A DNA stretch of 42,263 nt from Emmonsiellopsis sp. PD_33. Its lineage: Eukaryota; Ascomycota; Eurotiomycetes; Onygenales; Ajellomycetaceae. Shown piece after piece: positions 33,601-42,263 of this stretch. The notes under the pieces are model-generated. The model was not told where the DNA came from. It saw only the letters and a program-made list of their open reading frames with translations, and searched no databases. The stretch is from positions 1 to 42,263 of the forward strand of contig JANTQF010000310.1 in assembly GCA_032988165.1 (NCBI GenBank). The letters are read 5' to 3'. Every line of letters begins with the position of its first letter. The first letter of the stretch is position 1. A program made the translations under genes and the position numbers.

Positions 33601-34099
33601 TGGGACTTGTGCAGTTGGGTTGCCTATAAAACGCGCCAAAGTCAGCAATCCGACGCAAACTGAGCAGTGAATGCATTCCACCACGCGCAACCAGCCATAG
33701 AAACGCCATCCAGCCCCCATTCACTTGCTGTCCCTTGCTATATATATCCCCCCAACAACCCCAACAACCGCAGCCATTGGGCCCCACCAAACGGCCCCTC
33801 CCCCCAGCAGGTATCAGCAAAGCACTCACCGTGGACAGGAAATCCACCGACTCGGGCAGCGGCGGCGGCTGGGAGGTGCTGAAGGCGGGCCATGAGGACA
33901 GCTTGCTCGCGTCGGTGGTGAAGCGGCGCTGGAGGTTGGCGCGCACATCGGGGGCAGGCGGCGGGAAGGCGGAGATATAGCTAGTCTGGCCTCTGGTGGG
34001 CGAGGGGTAGCTGGAGAAGGGCGAGTCGGCGGGGGGCGAGCGAGGAGAGGAGAAGCGGAGCTCTTCGAGACGCTCACTCAGACCGTTTTTGAACGCCAT
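30642..34099 (-). CDS. PUF4: Pumilio-family RNA-binding protein, Puf4 type
   Basis: Cytoplasmic post-transcriptional repressor that binds UGUA-type elements in mRNA 3' UTRs. The model is complement join(30642-32859, 33007-33431, 33597-33623, 33830-34099), 979 aa. Exon 2 is only 27 nt (ATQLHKSQL). The N-terminus (AFKNGLSERLEELRFSSPR) is followed by a Lys/Glu coiled coil (EKKKLQLEQMREHRRRFELD..EAKEKEELEQLNRE) and a long disordered Ser/Thr/Asn/Pro region. Eight PUF repeats span about residues 590-895. Their RNA-facing triplets read CRYLQ, NYLCQ, TRALQ, NHVIQ, CCVLQ, NYVVQ, SNVIE and NYVVQ. By the PUF code this predicts UGUAUAUA. TRALQ in repeat 3 and CCVLQ in repeat 5 are the yeast Puf4 signature. 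The C-terminus ends FPPQGFPFYG. Introns have GTGAGT/GTAAGT-type donors and TAG/CAG acceptors. Confidence 0.93.
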
Positions 34100-34313
34100 T
34101 GTCTGGTGGCACAGGCTACAACGGGCCAAGGGGCATGTCAGTCTCGAAGGCGGGGGACGGGGGCAGCGAGCAGCAGGGCGGGCTGGAGCGACAGGCAGGG
34201 GGGAAACGAGAGAAAGGAGGGCATAGAGGGGACAGAGGGGCAGCGGAACGAGGGAATTGGGGCGTGGCAGCCACCTCGAAGCGATGGGGAGGGCGAGGGG
34301 GCAGAGGAAGAGG

Positions 34314-34341
34314 GAGAGGAGAGGAGAGGAGAGGAGAGGAG
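34314..34341. repeat. GGAGA pentanucleotide repeat
   Basis: Tandem GGAGA units on the + strand (TCTCC on the PUF4 sense strand), about 215 bp upstream of the PUF4-type start codon. Confidence 0.8.
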
Positions 34342-37300
34342 GTTGAGTCCTGGCGGTGAGGTGAGGTTGGAGACAGCTAGTCGCAGGCTAAGCAACCACC
34401 ACCACCACAACCCGGAACCCGCTCCACAGCCCACGCCAGGAAGACGAGATGATGGCCCTCGCCACAGGGAGGGGAGGGGACCGGGTAATGCAGACGCTCG
34501 GAAACAAAAAGCACACAGACGGGATTGTCTACTCACTGCAGCTGGGCCGTGATGGCTGGCGTGGAGGCTGCCCGCTGTCACCCACGCTGGATATAAATTC
34601 AAGGTCGAGATATATATGGCACACGGGATCGGGTCAGATCTAGATGCGTGCTGCAGCCTCGAGTCGAGGCAGATCAGGTCAACAATGGCCGCCCACGGTA
34701 TAAGACTCCTCGCTGCGGTGCTGCCCGTAGCCGCACACTCACTCTCTTCCATGCGGCGGCGCATTCCAATCTGCGCCTCAATATCCACCCAATTGCTGGC
34801 TGTTGCCTTTGTCTTTGTCCTCCGCGTGCTGCCGTTCTACAGACTATGGGATTGTGTTGGTACAGAACCTGCCGGCGATCGTGAGACGTGGATGGTCTCG
34901 CTGGTGGTTATTTGGCTGGCTCGATTCGACGTCCAGCTTCCGTCCTGGAGGTCTGGCGGGTATTTAGGTAAAATAAACAACGGGTTGGATCAAACGAGAT
35001 TCCGGTCCGTCGATATGGAACAAATAAATACGCAGAGAGAGGACTGTTGTACAGATTCGGTCTGACTCCCTCCTGGGTCAATCAGTCAGAAACGAAGGGC
35101 TGCTGACAGGGAGCAAGAGGGGAGAGGAGAGGAGAGGAGAGAGGAGGGGAGAAAAGAGAGACGGACGGACAGGGAGGAGAGAAACGAAAAGAAGAAATAC
35201 AAGTCCAAGACGAGGCGGGAGTGGATATACCTAACTATCTATCCTATCCTGACTCTTGACTTGCCGGCTGCTTATTTAACTACTATTTGCAACAAGCCCC
35301 AGCTGCTCTGCAGAGACAGGCAATCTCCAGTTATTATTAATGCAGGCAAGCAAATCACAGCCGCCGAATGGACGGGATGGCGGTTCAAGCTTGCCCATCC
35401 ATATTATTTGACATTTTTAATTCTTTCTTTTCTTTTTGCACTCGACACAGCATGGATGGGCAGAGGCATTGGGCACGAGTACCGGTGACAAGCATCCACT
35501 GAGGGGTCACCGCCTGTTCCCCCGCCTCCAGCCTGAATCCTGCCCATCGAACGAATCCCCGCCGCGTACCAGTGACCTTGAGACCTGTCTGAGGCTGTCT
35601 CTGTCTCTGCTCAGATCTCCCTCCATGTAACTTCCCATCCATCCATCCATGGACAGACACACACAGCACAACCTACGTGGAAGCTCCTAACACGCGCCGC
35701 CCACATCCACGCAAACGACCACATAAAACCATCTCTCCTCTGCAGCATCTGTCTGCACTGCACGACACAACCCGCGAATCAGAAGCCCTCGAGTCCCTGA
35801 AACCCACCGCCCTGACTGGCTGGCACCGCACCCGCGAATCGGCTGGGATCAAAAGGGCCAAGCTGCAGCCACCTGGAGGCCAGTTCCCCTGTCCCCCGCG
35901 AATGGGAGCGTGCCCCGGCCAGGACTGCCTGCAGCGACAGCGACAGACAGCGACAGGGAAGTTGTTGGCTTGTTGTCTGGCGCCCTGCCCTGGCTGGTGC
36001 GAGGCTTAATTGGGGAACGAATAGTGGCCGTTTCATTTGGGCTGCGGATTGGAGGTGAAGTATGGGGTAACTAACTAACTAACTAACTAGCTAGCTAGTT
36101 GGATGGAATAAATTAGGGCTTTTTTCTTATTGCCAGACGAATACAAGATGCGATTGTACTCTGTACTCTGTACGGATATAGAGAAAGGAAAGGAACTGCT
36201 AAGGAGTTTCAATTTTCGTGGTCCCGTATTTTAGGATCATCCTCAGGGAAGCCGATGATCATCCGCTGGAGAATCAAAGAGATGAAGAATCTGGTCAAAC
36301 ATAACTCCCCCCTTCTGCTCTTCCCCTCATCTCCTCCTCCTCCTCCTCACAACTCATTAACTAGTTAAACACGACTTTAGCTCCATCACACAACAATCCC
36401 AGCCAACACCATCAGCAAGTTAAGTGACTAGCAAGCCATCCCCTCCCTCCCCTTCCTCACATCCCCGCAATCCTTACAGAAAATCATGTCATCATCCAGA
36501 ATGAAGAATGGTGAAACAAAACAGTCATTCTGAATATGGCCATAAAAACCGGCAAGTCAAAAGATAAATTTAGTCTGGGCTGGACTGGGCCGCATCCGAT
36601 GCCCATCCCAGTTACTATATATGCCCAATGCCCAATTCCCGCTCCAATCGCCATAAATCTCTAACTAAACTGCATAACTATCTCCACATACAATCCCCCT
36701 CTCCCTCTCCCTTTTAACTCAGTTAGTTACCTTATCCATGGTTCACAAACAGAACACCCGTCCGTCCTAGCGAAGTTAGTTAACCTTCGCGCTTCTTCAA
36801 GCAACCTTTTTTTGTTCCCGCGACTCGACCCGAACCAACCCAGCCAGCCAGCAAGCAAGCAGTTCAACTCGGTAGGTAACTACTAGGTATATGTAACGGA
36901 GAGAGACGAAGGCATCTTTATCCCCATCCACCCATCCACCCATCCATTCATCCATCCAATGTAGCCCATTCCACATTAAATACCCGCCCTACCTACGTAC
37001 TAGTACCTTAGCTACCGACCAAATAAGTAAGCCACTCTACTCTCTTCTAGTCCGGGTCCGGGTCCGTGTCCGGGTCCAGGTCTGGATGTGAGGTCGGTCT
37101 GTTTTCAGCGCTGTCGGTTCCTCAAACATGAGCTTGCCACGAAGCTAAACTGCAGAGGTAGGTAGGTAGGTAGATAGGTGTCTTGGGTTGAAACTAGACA
37201 GAGTATGCACTAGATACTATGCAGGCTATAATACTACCATGCAGCGGGCGGAAGGGGGAGGGATAGGTGCATAGCTAACAATACAAAATGGCTGGTTGAT

Positions 37301-38075
37301 TCTTCTTCCTCTTTGAGGTGGATGGATGGATGGACTGCTGGGGGGGTTAAATACTTTAAGAGCAAGTTAAGTATGTTAGGTTAACTGTAGTTATACAAAC
37401 TGTTGTTGGGTAGATTGAATTATCATCATCGGCCCCCCCCCACCCCCTGTGTGATGGACGGCACCCTGCATGTCTGACATCTGTCTTCTCCCTGGCATAG
37501 TTATCCAGCATTGCTGCAGGCTAGTTCTCAATTCACAATGAGTGAACTACTACTCCGTACATAGGCTCTCCATGAGTTATGGATGAGTAGCTAGCAGATA
37601 GATAGAAGAGGAAACCATGATGTCCTGTTAGATATCTAAGGAAGGAATACTTCTGGTTATGTAGTTATTAAATAATAGTAATTAATTAATTATCTGTTGG
37701 TTTTCACAAATAATTCTTTCTAACTTGGCTTACTTTTATGTGAACTATCTCCTCACTCACTCTCTCTCTCCTTCTATCTCTCTTACTTAAACCTCAAACC
37801 TACCCACACAGAGAACTATGGCTTAAAGTAATAGTAAATACACCACATTCTAATTAACCCCTTATTTATGTGGCTACTTGTATATTATATCCCCCATCAA
37901 ACAAAACCAAGAATCAAAAAGAAGAAGAAAAAACCACCCCATTCCACCGCAGGAAACGGCCAAGTTCAAACAAAATCCATTTAATCATGCATGCCCCCGT
38001 TTAAACTGACAGCTCATAAGGTTCCCCGTCCCGGGGCTAGCTAGGCAGTTGCTACTTAAACACCAATCCAATACC

Positions 38076-38099
38076 ATCCAATCCAATCCAATCCAATCC
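38076..38099. repeat. ATCCA pentanucleotide repeat
   Basis: Four to five tandem CCAAT/ATCCA units. They also create several CCAAT pentamers, but far from either start codon. Confidence 0.8.
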
Positions 38100-38847
38100 T
38101 GGCGTTGATGGATTGGCGGTGTACCCATGTACACTGGAGTGAATTATAACGGCCGGCCGGGCAAGAGGCGTTCTTCGTTTGTTCGTCTTGAAGGCTTTCT
38201 TTGATGTTGAGCGTAGCTAACGACTTGTGTTTGTGCTTTATGTGGTGGTGGGTTTATTTTATCAGGATTCAGGGGGGGGGGTTGTTATGCTATTTCTTCT
38301 AGAAAGGCGGGTTAGGGTTTGGCGATTTCTAGAAATGGTGGGGAGAGTTTAACTTAAAAGTTAGTTTTTATAAAGGGGCATAATAAGTATACAGACTTTT
38401 ATGGATTTTGATACAGTTTCATTCTACGGCTAACTAGACAGGAAGAGTAACCAGCTGGTAAATACCCTCTCCTCCCTTCCACGCCACTAAATACACCCTC
38501 CCCTAAATACACCCTCCCACAACCACCTCTTCTGCTGGGCGTCAACCTCACATAACCAACCCGCCGGATCCAATGCCAATCAATGGATATATTTCACCGC
38601 CCGGATTGGATTGGTTTGCTTCTTGCTTATTTATGTACGGAACCGCGCCCTAAATCATAGATAGCTAGACTATTCAACCACACATCGCATGGCCTAACTA
38701 ACTAACTAACTGACAGCACACACGTATCTATCTCTGACGACATGCATCGGAATGGCGTATATTTTATGGAGAGAGATAGGTAATGCTGATCCGGCTTAAA
38801 TGGAGTGAGTGGGATAAAGCGTGGAATCTGTAGTTGGAGAAGGACTT

Positions 38848-38875
38848 CTATCTATCTATCTATCTATCTATCTAT
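38848..38875. repeat. CTAT tetranucleotide microsatellite (7 copies)
   Basis: Seven exact CTAT units about 45 bp upstream of the proposed start of the DUF7924-like gene. Reading through it in the downstream frame gives a repetitive YLSI peptide, taken here as non-coding. Confidence 0.9.
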
Positions 38876-38920
38876 CCATCTACTATCTTCTACCTGTCTA
38901 TTCTGCTCTTTGCCTGCGAA

Positions 38921-40545
38921 ATGGCAATGATATTCGATCTGCCTACTGTCAGGAATACCCCATCCTAGTACCCCAAGAAGCCACCGAGTTTCTTACAGGG
39001 ATAATATGGGTTCGTCCTTACTCCCTAACAATAGCTACACATGGACTTCTGCTAACTAGTAACCCCCGCACATACATCCCAGACCATCCCCCTCCCCCTC
39101 CCCAGACCATCCCATCGTCGACCCTCACAGAAGCAGAAACAGAAGTCGAAGACGCCCCAACACCCCCCTACGGCCACAAAGGCAGCCCAATCGAGCATTG
39201 GGTCGACACCTCATCCTGGCCCTTTGCCCACCCGGCAGACTCGGGCATCCTGATCCGTCCATTCCAGAACGAATCCGCAAGCACCGTCCCCAACTGCTTC
39301 TCGTCCATCCAGAGCTTGTCCGGGGTCTCCGAGGATGGGGACGATGGGCTGTGCGGCCAGAGCCCGCTGGATTATCGCGGCGTGTATGTCTACCGGAATG
39401 AGCCGCCGGAGCAGTTGATGCGCACGGCTAGGGAGGTGGTTAACGGGGAGGGTTACTCTGCTACGTCTTTTACGGCGGATGGCGTGAATGATGACACGAT
39501 AGCGGAGGAGCTCTCCCAGCTCCCCCGCTGCCTCTGGAACGCCTCCGAAGATGAAATCGTCGAGAAACTAGCAGCCCGCCTCGCCCCGCCCACCCCTAAC
39601 CACCTCCTCTCCACCTCCCTCAACAAGCCCTGGACACACTCCCTCCCCCTCCCGCTACTCCCTGAATTCCAGCTCCCAGAGTCCCCCATCCCCCCGCCCC
39701 TCCCCTGTCCCACCCCCTCCCTCGCCTATGGCTTCTCCCAATCAGCCTTCACCAAATCCCAACACGCAATCCTCGGCTCCCTCACCACCCCAACCCCCTA
39801 CCCAAACCACGCCTCGCCCAAATCCCCCACCTGCCCAGACGCCCACCTCCTCTTCCCCTTCCTAACCATCCACGTCGCCGCGCCCCCGCACTCCCACCAC
39901 CCACCCACCGATGCCGCCAGTACCACCGCCGCCCTCGCCCTGCACGGCCTGACAGAGCTATATCGTCGCAGCCTCGGCGCCGACGCCATCGACTACGCCT
40001 CGCCGCGCTTCTTCTCCCTCACCGTCGACGGCCAGACGGCGCGCGTGAACGTGCACTGGCTCGCGCTCGCCGAGGCTACGCGGACCAGACCCGCGAATAT
40101 GAACGCGAATGGGAATGGGAAGGGGAGGCCGTTCCGCTTCCATACGGAGCTGGTGGGGGTGTACTTACTGTGCGAGAAGGATTCGGTGAAGGCGCTGCGC
40201 AGGGCCGTGCGCGGGGTGTTGGGGTATGCGGTGACTGTGCTTCTGGGCCGGTTGAGGGTGTTGTTGGACGTTTGTCGGCGGGTGCCGGTTTTGGCGGGGT
40301 CGGCGGCGGGGACGGGCGATGGGAGGAGGGGTAGTGTGGTGTCCACTGCTAGAACGGAGATTCATGTTGGTAGTTCTGCTGGTGCTGGTGGGGGGATTGG
40401 ATGTACGGGAGAGTGCTTGGAGGGGCAGGGGGAGGGGCAGGGATATGTGGATCCAGATGAGCTGGAACGAGATCGCGAACGAGAACGGGAACAACAACAA
40501 GAGATTAAGGAGTGGGAGGAGCAGGTTCCTGATGTCCTCCTATGA
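38921..40545 (+). CDS. DUF7924-like fungal protein, function unknown
   Basis: Proposed model join(38921-38967, 39060-40545), 510 aa. The main frame has no ATG before 39418 and cannot start in the CTAT repeat. A 92-nt intron with GTACCC donor, CTAAC branch near 39033 and CTAG acceptor joins MAMIFDLPTVRNTPSY to NPRTYIPDH in phase. The N-terminal exon is therefore a proposal. The rest has good coding character: LDYRGVYVYRNEPPEQLMRTAREVV, a Pro-rich PLPLLPEFQLPESPIPPPLP lead into TPSLAYGFSQSAFTKSQ, then LFPFLTIHVAA, DYASPRFFSLTVDGQTARVNVHW and FRFHTELVGVYLL. It ends in a charged ELERDREREREQQQE coil. This order matches fungal DUF7924 proteins as I remember them, whose FPFL..E.K core is nuclease-like. 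Here His and Ala occupy those two positions (39871 and 39877). Confidence 0.6.
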
Positions 40546-42263
40546 AATTGGATGTTGTGGGTCGAGAGGGGGTGATAAGGGATTTGGGCGAGAATGTGCT
40601 CGGTTTGGAGAATGGTTAGGTTGGAATGCATTGATAATGGCCAACTGGTGCGGACATGGGCTCCGTCCAGTCCAATGGAGGGTAAGGTTGTGGTTGTGGT
40701 TGGGGATTTTCTTCTTGCTTCTTCCTGCTTTCGATTCTGATATGTCATGTGTGATATGATGGTTGTTAGGTGGTTTTCTCTTCCTCTTCCTCTTCCTCTT
40801 TCTTCATGATTCTTTGCTTTTCCATGCATTGGTTCTTTGTTCCTTTCCTTGCAAGTATCAGTACAGACTGTGATATTACTCCCTTTAACCAATGTTAATT
40901 GATAATCCAGGATGCATCTAATACAGACAGTTAGCCCCTGTGTTGTTCTGTGTCCATCTCTTTGCCATATGCAAAGCAAGGAAAAGGCTTAGCGATTCCT
41001 CAACTTTCCTGTCATCTGATTCTCCCCAGTATATGGTATCTGGAGTAGGAAGCACATCTAATTAGAAGCACTGACCTCATTATATCAGTAATATGGCAGC
41101 TCATATAGTGGCTGACTGTATTTATAGTGATCTTTTTATCAGTTCATATCTTTTCCTTCTTCCTTATTTTTCTGCATAAAAAAAGCAATCGGTAAAGCGT
41201 GTTTAACCGAGCAGAGGAGACAGCGCTGCAATGCATTGATGATATCATCTCCCTGCACCCTGGCTCTGCAGGGAACTAGTAGGCAAATTACCGACCAATC
41301 CGCATTACCGGGAAAGACGAATGAAAATTTCTCAAGAACGCTGGGCGGCTTTCTTTTTTCAAATAGAAGAACATCACAATCGATCTGTCACCTGGTGATG
41401 GATGCACCGCAATAACCACGTTAGAGCGGACGGCAAAGATGACCTGTATGTTGAGCTAGACTAGACGTAACGAGAGATGATGTATGTGGTATGTACGTCG
41501 TTCATGCAGGGTGCCGAAGGGTTCGAACATATTTGGCGTCAGAGGCGGATGACGACAGGAGGAGGATGTGGGCATCCGTTAGCGGGTGCCACGTTGGCGG
41601 TGTTGATGATCGGGAATAATATATTTTTTGTCGGATGGATGGGATGGTGATATCCGAATCCATGGCCATATCCATACATACCCATGTCGAAATGGGCATT
41701 ATGGCGGGGACATATGTCGAGGCAGGGTGGGGGTTATTGTGATTGATCTACCTACCCGTCCATCCATCCATCCGGCTTTTTGGCACGTTGTAACATCACC
41801 TACCCAATCTCTGTCTGTCCGTCAAGAAGAAAGACCATTGAAACAAGACGAAGGATTCGCTTGCTGCAGAACTGAACGACAAAAGTCGAACACGAAATCT
41901 CCACCCCCTTGATCTTTCTATCAAGTAAGATAAAAGAACAACCCCGCAGAAGGGTAGTTAGTTAGTTGACAGGTAGGCCGGGTTAGGCATGAATAATTCC
42001 TAGTCCATCTCTTGAAGAAAGCAGCTCGGCCCAAACTAGGTACTGCACGTCATGCCATATCCCGGGCTAGTCCTGCGTCGCCCTATTGTGTCAATTCTCG
42101 GATACCATCTCATGCAGTGTCTGCGGGTATGTATGGTGTCTTATATGTATGAAGTCAGTTGGGTCGGCAGAATGCTATCTCAGTGAGGGAACGTCAGGAA
42201 AATACTCATATTTTAGCGCCGTTTGGCCTCACCGCCTTTTGATCACGTGATCAAGGGGGGGGG
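40546..42263. other. 1.7-kb gene-free right end
   Basis: 3' flank of the DUF7924-like gene, then AT-rich intergenic DNA with TTCCTC repeats (about 40778-40802), CCATCCAT (about 41758-41771) and TTAGTTAGTTG (about 41957). Frames are short and unconvincing. The window ends in GATCACGTGATC followed by a run of G. Confidence 0.5.
42241..42252. promoter_or_regulatory. 12-bp palindrome GATCACGTGATC with CACGTG core
   Basis: Perfect dyad containing the CACGTG core, at the right edge. It probably belongs to the promoter of a gene beyond the window. Confidence 0.4.

Larger units (their letters stand above)
34100..38920. other. 4.8-kb gene-free region between PUF4-type gene and the DUF7924-like gene
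   Basis: Both genes start from this interval. Near the PUF gene it is GC/purine-rich (GGAGA repeats at 34314-34341 and about 35118-35141). From about 36 kb it becomes AT-rich and repeat-laden: TAACTAACTAAC and CTAGCTAG (36068-36095), CCATC repeats (about 36925-36957), GGTCCG repeats (about 37050-37080), GGTAGGTAGG (about 37157-37176), ATCCA repeats (38076-38099) and CTAT repeats (38848-38875). No reading frame looks real. A long spliced 5' UTR for the PUF gene or non-coding transcripts are possible but cannot be demonstrated. Confidence 0.5.

Noticed and set aside
38821..38920. Upstream extension of the DUF7924-like frame with a repetitive YLSI segment
   Set aside because: It begins at GTG and is encoded by a CTAT microsatellite. 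Protein-like composition only appears downstream.
41500..41575. tRNA gene suggested by GGTTCGAAC near 41518
   Set aside because: The box-B-like word has no matching box A at the right distance, and no cloverleaf stems can be drawn.
42253..42263. Poly-G run at the right end as a contig end or telomere
   Set aside because: Only a short homopolymer is seen. Similar G runs occur inside the window (near 38273), so it carries no specific meaning.
1..42263. CRISPR array, bacterial operon signals or a secondary-metabolite cluster
   Set aside because: No regularly spaced repeats, no ribosome binding sites, and no polyketide, peptide-synthetase or terpene-cyclase genes. The gene content is eukaryotic housekeeping plus transporters.

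Overview
The window is nuclear DNA of a filamentous ascomycete, most likely an Aspergillus or close Eurotiomycete relative. The evidence is the short introns (about 44-160 nt) with GTRNGT donors, CTAAC/CTGAC branch points and YAG acceptors, conserved housekeeping proteins of Aspergillus type, long intergenic stretches rich in simple repeats, and one decayed repeat island. All coordinates and splice sites were read by eye; no database search was run.

Layout. 0-10 kb: 3' truncated COX5 (cytochrome c oxidase subunit V, -), cofilin (-, with an 8-nt micro-exon), mitochondrial HSP60 (-), a Myb/SANT-like nuclear protein (-), and ATP15 (F1 epsilon subunit, +). 10-23 kb: MAK10/NAA35, the NatC acetyltransferase auxiliary subunit (+), an intracellular GH5 glycoside hydrolase (-), an MFS sugar transporter diverging from it (+), ORC5 (-), and a second MFS sugar transporter (-).

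24.4-28.3 kb: a degenerate island, all on the + strand. Its first half looks like the C-terminal region found in fungal subtelomeric RecQ-type helicase ORFs (RGTE motif and later WRHI-type motif). Its second half is a once multi-exon gene whose C-terminal half resembles the fungal TET/JBP-like 2-oxoglutarate/Fe(II) dioxygenases. Three introns still splice in phase, but the catalytic half carries stops, a frameshift and an HxD to HxN change.

28.3-42.3 kb: a PUF4-type Pumilio RNA-binding protein (-), with about 2.3 kb of gene-free DNA on its 3' side and 4.8 kb on its 5' side. Then comes a fungal DUF7924-like protein (+) whose expected nuclease-like core residues appear substituted, and 1.7 kb of gene-free DNA to the window end.

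How the genes relate. COX5, HSP60 and ATP15 are all mitochondrial proteins. The GH5/transporter pair shares a 1.15-kb divergent promoter with TATA-like boxes on both sides, which suggests joint carbon-source control. CACGTG elements lie upstream of COX5, HSP60 and ORC5 and at the right edge. An almost complete heat-shock element lies upstream of HSP60. The most unusual part of the window is the decayed dioxygenase/helicase-like island.
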